From the IMG/VR virus record IMGVR_UViG_3300020057_000054, positions 1 to 46,434 of that record: a stretch of 46,434 nt of DNA. The stretch is one strand, 5' to 3'. Under the pieces are notes generated by a model. It saw only the letters and a program-made list of their open reading frames with translations, was not told the DNA's origin and did not search any database. Both the position numbers and the translations under genes were made by a program. Of this stretch, positions 6,438-13,459 are shown piece after piece; position 1 is the first letter of the stretch; each line of letters opens with the position of its first letter. The stretch is from a virus.

Positions 6438-6911
6438 TTATGTCTTTCTCATTTTAGCTATAGTAGATTTTCTTAATTGTCTATTAACACTATTAAGAAA
6501 GGTCTCACCTTTTAGGTGTTGAAACTCATGAAGAATGATTCTGGCTTCTATTCCTTCTGCCATTATTCGTCTTCTTTCTAATAAGTCTATACTATCTATT
6601 TCTATAAATACAGAAGAAGCTCTTACAACAGGAAGAAATATATTTGGAAAAGATAAACACCCTTCATTTAATATAGTTTGTCCATCAGTTTCAATAATTT
6701 TAGGATTGATAAAAGGCACAATATTACCTTTAATATCTTTTATAATAAAGAGTTGTTTTGAAAGACCTACTTGTGGAGCAGCAAGTCCAACACCATTATG
6801 TTTAATCATAACTTCAGTCATATCTTTAATAAGTTGTTCTATATTATCTTCTTTATTAATTGGAATACAAGGAGTTTCTAATATAGGATTGGGATAATGA
6901 ATTAAAGTCAT
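6438..6911 (-). CDS. def: peptide deformylase
   Basis: The 157-residue protein has all three conserved motifs: GVGLAAPQVG (40-49), EGCLSFP (83-89, Cys85 a metal ligand) and HEFQH (128-132, two His ligands and the catalytic Glu). It removes the formyl group from nascent proteins. The length is typical of phage deformylases, which are slightly shorter than cellular ones. The ATG overlaps the stop of the DUF5664-like gene (ATGA). Phage deformylases are known from marine phages, where they are thought to help process phage or photosystem proteins; its use here is not evident from context. Confidence 0.93.
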   Translation of the reverse strand: MTLIHYPNPILETPCIPINKEDNIEQLIKDMTEVMIKHNGVGLAAPQVGLSKQLFIIKDIKGNIVPFINPKIIETDGQTILNEGCLSFPNIFLPVVRASSVFIEIDSIDLLERRRIMAEGIEARIILHEFQHLKGETFLNSVNRQLRKSTIAKMRKT

Positions 6912-7227
6912 TCTTTTTTATAACCTTTCCATAGATCATCTTCACCAGTTTGAGATTGTTCCATTTCAATAAGGAACATAATGTTGGCCATAGCATGCCC
7001 TAGATGAGATCTCCCACTTTCAGAATCAACTCTCTGACCATCATTATAGGCTAGAAGATGCCTCATAGTAGCATCAAAACAACGGCTCCATTTGAAGCCT
7101 TGTCTCCAGTTATCTCTTCCATATTTTTTTGACCAAACTCTAAAACTCGGGTCAATTCTAATAAAGCTTTTGAACTAATCAAACTAATTGGCTCCTTACC
7201 TTGATCATGCTTTGTTCCTTCACTCAT
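6908..7227 (-). pseudogene. DUF5664-like (dATP/dGTP diphosphohydrolase N-terminal type) gene with frame break
   Basis: Frame one from ATG 7227 reads MSEGTKHDQGKEPISLISSK...LEFGQK and soon meets a stop. Moving to the -1 frame at the seven-A run (plus-strand T run 7124-7130) continues as KYGRDNWRQG, then MRHLLAYNDG and SGRSHLGHAMANIMFLIE, to a stop at 6908. Together these make a full-length protein of about 106 residues of the phage family with DQGK, KYG-x-x-NW and H-x-x-HA-x-xN motifs. The zero-frame run A-AAA-AAT is a possible -1 slippery site, so this may be programmed frameshifting, a real mutation, or a homopolymer sequencing error. It overlaps both neighbours, as expected for an operon gene. 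Confidence 0.7.
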
Positions 7228-7372
7228 ACTGCTCTTTCTTAATTTGTTTCTTCCCGTCTTGGCGCTCTTTTACTTTTTGCTTTTTTTGTTTTTTAGAGGG
7301 ATTTACGTCTGCTGCCCATTCATGAGCTTGAACTCCTCGTTTATAAATCTTTTTAGTATCTAATTTACTCAT
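7220..7372 (-). CDS. 50-residue lysine-rich protein
   Basis: A short frame runs from ATG 7372 (overlapping the exonuclease stop) to TGA 7220 (overlapping the start of the next gene). The product begins MSKLDTKKIYKRGVQAHEWA, and its second half is almost continuous Lys, Gln and Arg (SKKQKKQKVKERQDGKKQ). Its strongly basic nature suggests nucleic-acid binding. The overlaps at both ends support it as a real gene of this operon. No family is recognised. Confidence 0.55.
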   Translation of the reverse strand: MSKLDTKKIYKRGVQAHEWAADVNPSKKQKKQKVKERQDGKKQIKKEQYE

Positions 7373-7920
7373 ATTTTTTCTAATTTCTTTAGTAAATCTA
7401 CATATAGTTTAAAGGTATTAAGGGAATCCTGAAGCGCATCATGAGCTGGACCTTCAAAAATTACTTTATGTCGTTGGCAGTATTTCTTTAATCCGCCTTG
7501 AAATTTTTGCTTCTTAGCTTTGGAGATAGATTGACATAAAGATTTGACATTAAAATAAGTTCGTCCAAAACACCAGTCATAAAAAGGCATTCCTTGTTTT
7601 AACAGCTGTTCTTTAAGTTCTTTTTCATCTCCTCCACCCCATTGAACAATGCTATGGTGAGACTTTAAATCCATATGACACTTCTTTAATTCATTGTAAG
7701 CTTCTAGAAGAGTTGTTCCTTTTTCATCAACATCTGATTGTTTTATACCAGTAAGCGTAATAATGAAAGGATCTAGAGGCTTTGAAGGCTTAACATAAAG
7801 CCTAAGTTTTTTTAGAATTTCCCCAGTATAAATATTTCCAATGACAGCTCCAATTTGGATTATGTCTGTAGTTTGATTTCCTTCTTTATTAAGCTCTAAA
7901 TCTAGACTTGTAAATATCAT
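7369..7920 (-). CDS. DEDDh 3'-5' exonuclease
   Basis: The 183-residue product starts at ATG 7920 (MIFTSLDLELN), preceded by AAAGAG and overlapping the upstream stop as ATGA. The longer TTG-start frame is less likely. Motifs are ExoI with Asp7 and Glu9 in LDLEL, a central Asp in GGDEKEL (about 98), and ExoIII with HDALQD (His160, Asp165). This is the DEDDh family of RNase T/DNA polymerase epsilon-like 3'-5' exonucleases. A single catalytic domain without fusion suggests RNA or DNA end trimming; the substrate is not determined. Confidence 0.88.
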   Translation of the reverse strand: MIFTSLDLELNKEGNQTTDIIQIGAVIGNIYTGEILKKLRLYVKPSKPLDPFIITLTGIKQSDVDEKGTTLLEAYNELKKCHMDLKSHHSIVQWGGGDEKELKEQLLKQGMPFYDWCFGRTYFNVKSLCQSISKAKKQKFQGGLKKYCQRHKVIFEGPAHDALQDSLNTFKLYVDLLKKLEKI

Positions 7921-8117
7921 AGAACTCTTTGCCAAAGATGAAAATCTTTTCTTAATACTTTAGCATGATAATTTAATTGAAAAATCCCTGTATGTTTTCT
8001 ATCAACAAAATTTACTTTCATTTTAATATAATTTGTTCCTCTATATTGTACTTTAACTACATATATATCAGTATCAAGAGTGCTTTTATGCCTATAGAAG
8101 GCTCCACGAGTAAACAT
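7917..8117 (-). CDS. small basic beta-rich protein, unknown
   Basis: The 66-residue product starts MFTRGAFYRHKSTL at ATG 8117, chosen because AAGGTAC lies about 9 bases upstream; the longer frame to 8153 lacks such a site. The pattern YVVKVQYRG...IKMKVNFVDRKHTG suggests a small beta barrel. It ends KDFHLWQRVL. The stop overlaps the exonuclease start. No family is recognised. Confidence 0.55.
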   Translation of the reverse strand: MFTRGAFYRHKSTLDTDIYVVKVQYRGTNYIKMKVNFVDRKHTGIFQLNYHAKVLRKDFHLWQRVL

Positions 8118-8118
8118 A

Positions 8119-8322
8119 TTAATGTACCTTTTTAACCATAAATAAACATTCAATCAAAATAGCATCAAGTTGTTCAACAGAAATCTTAAAAATTGTTGAA
8201 ACATTTGGAAGATATACTTCTGTCATATCTGCTTGATAAGCTCTATAGCCTTGAATAGAATCAAGAGAAACTCTAACTTTATCACCATAAGCATCTTCTA
8301 AAATAAGCATTGTTCTTGTCAT
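8119..8322 (-). CDS. small unknown protein, 67 residues
   Basis: It starts MTRTMLILEDAYGDKVRVSL, overlapping the metallophosphoesterase stop (ATGA), and ends one base from the next start. The first half is beta-like (VRVSLDSIQGYR) and the second half helical (VEQLDAILIECLF). The tight spacing supports translation. The function is unknown. Confidence 0.55.
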   Translation of the reverse strand: MTRTMLILEDAYGDKVRVSLDSIQGYRAYQADMTEVYLPNVSTIFKISVEQLDAILIECLFMVKKVH

Positions 8323-8951
8323 ATATTAATTATCCAGGGTTTATTCGTCGGTTTATAGTTTTCAGTACAAATGGATGCATTTATAAATGTAATATTATCT
8401 ATTTGTTTAGTTCCCCATGCATGGTGAATATGGCCAAACTGATGCAGCTTAAGTTGTTTCAATTCAAAAACTCTTTTATAAAGTTCTTCACATCCAACTA
8501 AAGAACCATCAGGACATTTATCTAATATACCATAAGGAGGGCCATGCGTCACTAATATGTTTGTATCATCAGGAATGGTAGACCATCTTTGTTTCAAAGC
8601 TTCTCCTCTAGGCAGATTAAATGCCCAATTATTGAATTCTGGTTGCCAAGGAGATCCATAGATCTTAATTCCTTCAATTTCAACTGACTCATCTATAAGA
8701 ACTTTAGCATTGGTCATTATATCTCTAGCTAATTGTTGATTTCTTTCAAAAAGAAAGTCATGATTTCCAGGAATAAAGATAATACCATGCTTATATTTGG
8801 TTTTGATGCCGCCTAGTTCCTGATTAAATTTTACAATATCTATAATTTGACCAACAGAAGTCGCATCTCCAGAATGGATTAATAGATCTCCATCAGGTAA
8901 GGATACTTTATTTAGCATTGAATGTGTATCGGAAATTGCTACTATTTTCAA
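8319..8951 (-). CDS. calcineurin-like metallophosphoesterase
   Basis: The 210-residue product, read from TTG 8951 (M/LKIVAISDTH), starts immediately after the upstream stop. The longer ATG frame to 9020 lies inside the previous gene. Motifs are DTH (8-10), SGDAT (Asp29), GNHD (62-65), VTHGPP and GHIHHAWG, giving a complete dinuclear metal site. The HGPP-GHIHH spacing is that of the MPPED/UPF0046-like group. It hydrolyses phosphodiesters or phosphomonoesters; phage members may act on nucleotides or RNA ends, but the substrate here is unknown. Confidence 0.88.
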   Translation of the reverse strand: MKIVAISDTHSMLNKVSLPDGDLLIHSGDATSVGQIIDIVKFNQELGGIKTKYKHGIIFIPGNHDFLFERNQQLARDIMTNAKVLIDESVEIEGIKIYGSPWQPEFNNWAFNLPRGEALKQRWSTIPDDTNILVTHGPPYGILDKCPDGSLVGCEELYKRVFELKQLKLHQFGHIHHAWGTKQIDNITFINASICTENYKPTNKPWIINI

Positions 8952-8952
8952 G

Positions 8953-9210
8953 TTAAAATTCTCGTATTTCGTGATAGTTAATAGGATGTAAAAGACCATA
9001 GAAGATCTCAAATTGTTCATAAACTCCTGGAGCTAAATACCAATGGTTTGTTTTATAGGACACCACATCTTTTTGAATATATAGTTTATCTACTACATAG
9101 CAACCATCTTCTGTTTTAATAATAGCATTAATTGGATAATTCCAATTATAAGCTATTTCATTCATCAAATCTTTAAAAGTTTCAAGAACTGGCATATCAT
9201 TAATAATCAT
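8953..9210 (-). CDS. unknown protein, 85 residues
   Basis: It starts MIINDMPVLETFKDLMNEIA with a four-base overlap on the gene upstream, and ends one base before the metallophosphoesterase start. Aromatic residues are dense in the second half (KTNHWYLAPGVYEQFEIFYG). No motif is recognised. Confidence 0.55.
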   Translation of the reverse strand: MIINDMPVLETFKDLMNEIAYNWNYPINAIIKTEDGCYVVDKLYIQKDVVSYKTNHWYLAPGVYEQFEIFYGLLHPINYHEIREF

Positions 9211-9587
9211 AGATAAATTTCTGCAGTAATCATTTGAACATTGTCACTTTCCAATACTGTGGTAAATATTAGATGGGCTATAAAATGATGTCTTGCATGG
9301 GCAATAGAGGCTCTAAATCTATAGACATGTTTTGTTCCATCTTGGGAAAGATTATCAAAAAAACACTCTCTAGATTGTATATTTTTTAATGACTCTTCTC
9401 TTCCAATTTTTTTAATAAACACATCTTTTGGAGATTTGACAGTAATTCCAACTGGAAGATATAAACTTTCTAAGTGATTTTCGAGAAATTTCTCAAGTTC
9501 TGATTTTGTGGGAGTATTAATAGCTAGAGTACATTCAATTCCAGAATAGAAAATAGAATCTTTATTTAAGTGAAAAAATTGAATCAT
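9207..9587 (-). CDS. unknown protein, about 126 residues
   Basis: The start is taken at ATG 9587 (MIQFFHLNKDSIFY), which overlaps the upstream stop as ATGA. A GTG 12 bases earlier is possible. The sequence is mixed alpha/beta, with SLYLPVGITV and FRASIAHARHHFIAHLIF; the His-rich stretch could bind metal but matches no family I know. The stop overlaps the next gene start. Confidence 0.55.
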   Translation of the reverse strand: MIQFFHLNKDSIFYSGIECTLAINTPTKSELEKFLENHLESLYLPVGITVKSPKDVFIKKIGREESLKNIQSRECFFDNLSQDGTKHVYRFRASIAHARHHFIAHLIFTTVLESDNVQMITAEIYL

Positions 9588-9793
9588 GTATTTTCCCACT
9601 CATTTGTATACTCAATAGATTCAAACATGTTTCCATTAGTTGTATATTTTTTGACTTTAGAGATTTTTGGGGGCAGCATACCTAGAAATTCAAGCTCTGT
9701 CATAATCATTTGAGCGATGAGTTTATTAGTACAAATACCCTCAAGTTGGGTAATCACCGTTTCAATTCTTTTTAATGCTTCTTCTTTTTTCAT
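9584..9793 (-). CDS. unknown helical protein, 69 residues
   Basis: It starts MKKEEALKRIETVITQLEG, a clear amphipathic helix, followed by a second helix (NKLIAQMIMTELEFLG) and a short basic or beta tail. It is the first coding gene after the tRNA-like gene. Its stop overlaps the next ATG. No family is recognised. Confidence 0.55.
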   Translation of the reverse strand: MKKEEALKRIETVITQLEGICTNKLIAQMIMTELEFLGMLPPKISKVKKYTTNGNMFESIEYTNEWENT

Positions 9794-9810
9794 ATGGGCC
9801 TCATAAAGGG

Positions 9811-9887
9811 ATTTTGGAAAAGGAGTCGAACCTTTTTCTGCTGGTTCTGTCGACCTAGCTATCCTAACCGACGTAGACGATCCAAAA
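9811..9887 (-). tRNA. tRNA-like gene, isotype unclear
   Basis: On the minus strand a 77-base unit has a perfect 7-bp acceptor stem (TTTTGGA at 9887-9881 with TCCAAAA at 9818-9812) and a canonical T arm (AAAGG, loop TTCGACT, CCTTT). The D-arm resembles those of normal tRNAs (GTCTACGTCGGTTAGGA). The anticodon arm is abnormal. The only good helix is GCT-A-GGT / ACC-AGC with a bulged A around the loop CGACAGA, which lacks the usual U at position 33. The isotype cannot be assigned, and CCA is not encoded. It may be a degenerate tRNA or an unusual one. Confidence 0.6.
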
Positions 9888-9890
9888 CTT

Positions 9891-10106
9891 TTAAAAATCT
9901 ATATCTCTTTCTTGCATTAATTCGTACAATTTGCCGCGAATATCCTGATATGCTTGGTGTTGTTCTTCTGAAAGCTCTTCATATTTCAATTTAGAACGCA
10001 AGTATTGGTCTAAATCCCACAATGCAATGGAATAGTTGGCTCCATTTTGTGCTGTTTTAAATTCTTCATTCTCTTCGGGAAGTGTAAACTCTAAAATTGC
10101 TTTCAT
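9891..10106 (-). CDS. conserved small phage protein, 71 residues
   Basis: It starts MKAILEFTLPEENEEFKTAQ and continues NYSIALWDLDQYLRSKLKYE, then EEQHQAYQDIRGKLYELM. This pattern (acidic strand, then ALW-x-x-D-x-LRS-x-x-KYE) is a recurrent small protein of unknown function in many tailed phages. It lies just upstream of the tRNA-like gene, so the tRNA is probably processed from the same transcript. Start and upstream stop share a base (10106). Confidence 0.7.
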   Translation of the reverse strand: MKAILEFTLPEENEEFKTAQNGANYSIALWDLDQYLRSKLKYEELSEEQHQAYQDIRGKLYELMQERDIDF

Positions 10107-10468
10107 TATACTATATTACCTTCTTTTAGTAAGATTTTCAACTTATTTTGAAAGTCTGTTAAATTTATTTTATTACGATAGTATTTATAATATAAAGAAG
10201 TCACTTCCATTTTTGATTTTTTTACCTTTTTATCAAAAAGTAAAGTTATAAAACCAATTTCAGGGATGAAAGTTAATAGCTTGTATAGACAAACTTTTTT
10301 TAAGAATTTCTCATTTTCAATCTCTTTCTCAATTATAGTAATATCTTGATTTGTTTCAGAATCAAATGTGGTAAATACAAGGGCTGATTCAAGATCATTT
10401 AGAGGTCTTGTAGTCTTAATGACGTTTAAAAGCCAACTCTTATCATTTTTAGATATTTTTGCGCTCAT
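10106..10468 (-). CDS. first gene of the minus-strand operon, unknown
   Basis: The 120-residue product starts MSAKISKNDKSWLLNVIKTT at ATG 10468. The longer frame begins at 10489, upstream of the predicted -10 box, and so is unlikely to be translated. The product is basic at both ends and has a hydrophobic centre (LLTFIPEIGFITLLF). With the -10 ending at 10476, transcription should begin at or next to the A of the ATG, giving a leaderless or nearly leaderless message. No family is recognised. As the first early gene it could be a host-takeover protein, but that is speculation. Confidence 0.55.
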   Translation of the reverse strand: MSAKISKNDKSWLLNVIKTTRPLNDLESALVFTTFDSETNQDITIIEKEIENEKFLKKVCLYKLLTFIPEIGFITLLFDKKVKKSKMEVTSLYYKYYRNKINLTDFQNKLKILLKEGNIV

Positions 10469-10475
10469 AATATAT

Positions 10476-10504
10476 ATTATACCAGACATTTATAAAATTA
10501 ACAA
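10476..10504 (-). promoter_or_regulatory. sigma70-like promoter of the minus-strand operon
   Basis: On the minus strand: -35 TTGTTA (10504-10499), a 17-base spacer, and an extended -10 TGG-TATAAT (TATAAT at 10481-10476). The -35 shares its bases with the plus-strand late element TTAACAAGT (10498-10506). Confidence 0.7.
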
Positions 10505-10514
10505 GTGTATATAG
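10498..10514 (+). promoter_or_regulatory. late phage promoter element upstream of the packaging genes
   Basis: TTAACAAGTGTATATAG is a full consensus match of the recurring element. It is 149 bases upstream of the holin-like gene. The leader holds a small stem (TCCTT/AAGGA, about 10539-10552). It overlaps the -35 box of the opposing sigma70-like promoter. Confidence 0.75.
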
Positions 10515-10646
10515 AGAATATTTGAGTCGTAAGGCAGACATCCTTAAATAAGGAAATATAATAAAACTAGCTGTTCACACACTCTACTTATTTTTTTTTA
10601 ACTTGTTGATTTTATTGATAATTATACCCTTTAAAGGATTAATTTA

Positions 10647-10907
10647 ATGGATAAATATTTGCCTCTTCCCTTCTTTTTACTCCTTTCTTTTCTTGTTCGT
10701 CTACTATTTACAGGTGCAAACATAGGTGAAGCTATTGTAATCATTGCACTTTCTTGTCTTTATGGCTTCTTTCATTTTTTACACAATAAAAAAGAGCCTG
10801 AAGTAAATAAAGATCTAAAAAATAGGCTAGTCGAAATGGAAGAACAACATAAACTATTGAAAGATAAAGTAAGTTCATTAAATTTTGGATTTAATTTAAA
10901 AAAATAA
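10647..10907 (+). CDS. small membrane protein, holin-like
   Basis: The 86-residue protein has two hydrophobic segments (about residues 4-23, PLPFFLLLSFLVRLLF, and 27-46, GEAIVIIALSCLYGFF) followed by a charged helical tail rich in Lys and Glu. Size and topology fit a two-span holin, and it leads the terminase cluster. The ribosome site AAAGGA lies 10 bases upstream. An alternative holin candidate is at 45525-45821, and the M15 endolysin is at 27514. Confidence 0.5.
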   Translation: MDKYLPLPFFLLLSFLVRLLFTGANIGEAIVIIALSCLYGFFHFLHNKKEPEVNKDLKNRLVEMEEQHKLLKDKVSSLNFGFNLKK

Positions 10908-10910
10908 ATT

Positions 10911-11330
10911 ATGAGCAATATTATCGACATAAAGAATTTACATAAAGAATTCAAAGAAGAAGCTGAAAAAAATAAATTCTTAGAAGTTCAAAATAAAACT
11001 ATAATCGAACTTAATAATAAAATATCCAAGCAAGAAGAAGAAATAAAGCATCTTCAACTATTATTAACCAATACCACACAAATTATTGGGGAAAATAGAA
11101 TAGAAAGAATTATAAAAACCCCAGAAGAAGCTTTAATTGATGGTCAAATTGAAATTTTGCAATCTAGGAGTTTAGGACAAGAACTATCTCTTGAAGAAGT
11201 TAAAAAATTAGACCTACTCTTAAAAAATAAAATACTCATTAAAAAAGATAATGCTGGGAATACCTTAGAAGGTAGATCTAAGCAATTACCCTATTCAAAT
11301 TCACAGCTTTTAGAGTTAGCAAAAAAATAA
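10911..11330 (+). CDS. coiled-coil protein, candidate small terminase subunit
   Basis: The 139-residue protein has a long coiled coil (about 10-65, including EIKHLQLLL), then TPEEALIDGQIEILQSRSLG and LSLEEVKKLDLLLKNKILI. Position directly before the zinc-ribbon and large terminase genes, the coiled coil used for oligomerisation and the size fit a small terminase (DNA-recognition) subunit. I see no clear helix-turn-helix, so the call rests mainly on context. The stop abuts the next ATG exactly. Confidence 0.5.
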   Translation: MSNIIDIKNLHKEFKEEAEKNKFLEVQNKTIIELNNKISKQEEEIKHLQLLLTNTTQIIGENRIERIIKTPEEALIDGQIEILQSRSLGQELSLEEVKKLDLLLKNKILIKKDNAGNTLEGRSKQLPYSNSQLLELAKK

Positions 11331-11513
11331 ATGTCTTATAAAAATTACGAGGAATTTCTTAAAAATCATTTATGTCCACATTGTCATATAGGATTTTTAG
11401 AAAAGTATAGTGATTCAAATATCTTATTTAAGTGCTATTTTTGTGGATTTACTAGAGAAATTAAAAAAGAGATAAATCCTTTACATCGGATTATAAATGG
11501 AAAACCAAAATAA
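11331..11513 (+). CDS. small zinc-ribbon protein
   Basis: The 60-residue protein has CPHC (15-18) and CYFC (35-38), two CxxC knuckles spaced as in a zinc ribbon, followed by a basic tail (REIKKEI). It starts immediately after the candidate small terminase stop and overlaps the large terminase start by 17 bases, so it is in the packaging operon. It may bind DNA or RNA; the exact role is unknown. Confidence 0.65.
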   Translation: MSYKNYEEFLKNHLCPHCHIGFLEKYSDSNILFKCYFCGFTREIKKEINPLHRIINGKPK

Positions 11514-12312
11514 AATATCTCCAGAATCTGCTAGAGCCATGTTGTGGAATCAAGGCATTTTGCATTGGCAACTAAAGCCTGTCCAAAAAGAACTTTATAA
11601 TAGCTATATTGATTGTAAAGAGAAAATAGTTGTCTGGAATTGTGCGAGACGTTTAGGAAAGTCCTATACGTTATGTATAATAGCGCTAGAAACTTGTTTA
11701 AAAAAGTCAAATTCTTTAGTTAAGTATTGTTGCGCTAAGCAAAAAGATGCTAGAAACATAATTAGACCTCTTATTAGAGAGATCATTGAGACCTGTCCAA
11801 TAGAACTTAAGCCTGAGTATAAGACCCAAGAAGGTGCTTGGGTATTTCCTAATGGTTCTCGTATTGAACTTATTGGCTTAGATGGTGGAAGAGCTGAAAG
11901 TAATCGAGGTGGTAGCTCAAATCTCGCTATTATTGACGAGGCTGGCTTAGTTGGGGATCTTCCTTATATTGTTACAAGTATTATTTTGCCAACTACTGCA
12001 ACTACCAAAGGTAAGATTATTTTAGCAAGCACTCCTCCTAAATCCCCAATTCATCCTTTTATTACTAAATATCTTAATAAAGCTAGGATTGAAGGTAATT
12101 TAGTAACCAAAACAATTTACGATAATCCAAATATTGATAAAGAGGAATTTGACAAATTAGTAGAAGAATCTGGTGGTCTTGATAGCGTCGATTTTCGAAG
12201 AGAATATTTGTGTGTTGAAGCTAATACTCTCTTAACTATAAAAGATCCTGAAGGTAAAATTAGACAATTAACAATAAAAGAATTAAAATATGAATTATCT
12301 AAAAATACATAA
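11497..12312 (+). CDS. terL: large terminase N-terminal part (ATPase) fused to N-intein
   Basis: The 271-residue frame carries the ATPase half of the DNA-packaging motor. It has a Walker A of the terminase type (NCARRLGKS, 48-56), Walker B LAIIDEA (143-149) and a coupling motif in LASTPP. The extein ends FRREYL at residue 238. Cys239 begins a typical intein block A (CVEANTLLTIKD), and the frame stops after residue 271, leaving a 33-residue N-intein. The rest of the terminase and intein lies in the overlapping frame 12290-13438. Removal of one A from the AAAAA at about 12300 would join the frames, so a contiguous intein disrupted by an indel is the alternative to a true split intein. Confidence 0.85.
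   Translation: MENQNKISPESARAMLWNQGILHWQLKPVQKELYNSYIDCKEKIVVWNCARRLGKSYTLCIIALETCLKKSNSLVKYCCAKQKDARNIIRPLIREIIETCPIELKPEYKTQEGAWVFPNGSRIELIGLDGGRAESNRGGSSNLAIIDEAGLVGDLPYIVTSIILPTTATTKGKIILASTPPKSPIHPFITKYLNKARIEGNLVTKTIYDNPNIDKEEFDKLVEESGGLDSVDFRREYLCVEANTLLTIKDPEGKIRQLTIKELKYELSKNT
12211..12309 (+). other. N-intein segment (33 residues)
   Basis: It begins with the nucleophilic Cys (codon 12211) in the block A pattern C-x-x-x-N/D-T-L-L-x-x and ends in YELSKNT. A 33-residue N-fragment is in the range of the short-N 'atypical' split inteins (about 25-40 residues), such as those described from viral terminase genes. That comparison is from memory. Confidence 0.75.
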
Positions 12313-12670
12313 GAATAAACGTTTTTCTGAAAGCAGAAAAAAAGGTAATAAAACTGCTTTTAATAAACAAGGTTATCAGATATTAACTCCAACAGGATTT
12401 CAAGATTTTGATGGTGTTAGTTATAATGGTTTAGTCCAATGCCTAGAATTTATTACGGAAAATAATAAAAAAATTCTTGTAAGTACAAAACATAAATTTA
12501 ATGAAGAGAAACTAGCAAAAGAATACAAAATTGGTGATGTCTTATTAACTATAGATGGTATAGAAAAAATAATACAAATTAATAAATTTCCAGGAAAAAG
12601 ACACGTATATGACATATTAGATGTTAAAAATGGAAATGTATTTTTAGGTAATGATATAGTTAATCATAAT
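12290..12670 (+). other. C-intein segment (127 residues)
   Basis: From ATG 12290 to the Asn codon before Cys128: GYQILTPTGFQDFDGV (about 28-43), block B-like STKHKF (65-70) with its conserved His, block F-like VYDILDV (106-112) and block G VNHN followed by Cys+1. No homing-endonuclease domain is present. The start has only a weak ribosome site (AAAAG about 9 bases upstream). Confidence 0.75.
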
Positions 12671-13438
12671 TGTCACATAATTAAAGATAGTAATTACGCG
12701 ATCATACCTGAGTTTAATGAAGAACTTAAAAAAATAATTGTGAAAGAAACTGATAGAGCTCCTTTTTATGATGCTTATGTTGGTATGGACATAGGTATGA
12801 AAGATTTAACTGTTGTGTTATTTGGCTGGTATGATTTTCTTAAAGCAAAACTTATTGTTGAGGATGAATTTGTTATTCACGGACAAAAATTTAATACTAG
12901 TACTTTAGCCGATGGAATTAAACAAAAAGAGGCTGAAGTATTTACAGACAAAATAACTGGAGAACAGCGTATTCCATTTCTTAGAATTAGCGATAATAAT
13001 TTAATTGTTATTAAAGATTTGTGGGATTTGCATGGTTTAAGATTTTTACCTACTAGAAAAGATGATGCTGACGCAGCACTTAATAAAGTAAGAGTGATGC
13101 TTGAAAATGAACAAATACTTATTAATCCTAGATGTAAAACTTTAATAACTCATTTAGAAGCTGGTATTTGGAATAAAGCTAAAACAAGTTTTGATCGATC
13201 TGCAGATAATGGCCACTTTGATGCTATCGATAGTTTAAAATATTTAATAAGAAATGTTCAGATTAGTAAAAATCCTTATCCAAAAGGCTATTTAGATAAA
13301 TATAATGAAAGTCATTTTGAGAGGCCCGGCTATAAAAACTCACAACACCATGAATTTAGTAAGATTTTTAACACACGAAAATCTTCATCTGAATCAAATA
13401 AGCAACTTGTAGACCTACTAACTCCTAAAAAAAGATAA
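12290..13438 (+). CDS. terL: C-intein fused to large terminase C-terminal part (nuclease)
   Basis: The 382-residue frame overlaps the first terminase frame by 23 bases. Residues 1-127 are the C-intein. From Cys128 the extein resumes as CHIIKDSNYAIIPEF, as expected after RREYL in a terminase. It then has RNase H-like nuclease motifs: GMDIG (166-169, Asp167 metal ligand), RKDDADAALN and the terminal GHFDAIDSLKYL. Splicing would join 238 and 255 residues into a 493-residue terminase, a normal length for a podovirus. The message could be read as two proteins that trans-splice. If instead an indel broke a contiguous gene, the intein would be about 155 residues. Confidence 0.85.
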   Translation: MNYLKIHKNKRFSESRKKGNKTAFNKQGYQILTPTGFQDFDGVSYNGLVQCLEFITENNKKILVSTKHKFNEEKLAKEYKIGDVLLTIDGIEKIIQINKFPGKRHVYDILDVKNGNVFLGNDIVNHNCHIIKDSNYAIIPEFNEELKKIIVKETDRAPFYDAYVGMDIGMKDLTVVLFGWYDFLKAKLIVEDEFVIHGQKFNTSTLADGIKQKEAEVFTDKITGEQRIPFLRISDNNLIVIKDLWDLHGLRFLPTRKDDADAALNKVRVMLENEQILINPRCKTLITHLEAGIWNKAKTSFDRSADNGHFDAIDSLKYLIRNVQISKNPYPKGYLDKYNESHFERPGYKNSQHHEFSKIFNTRKSSSESNKQLVDLLTPKKR

Positions 13439-13459
13439 TTATACTCTTATCTTTAAAAA

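Noticed and set aside
10600-10612. Minus-strand near-match TCAACAAGT in the leader before 10647
   Set aside because: One mismatch in the invariant half and no TATA-like right half; all accepted copies are on the plus strand.
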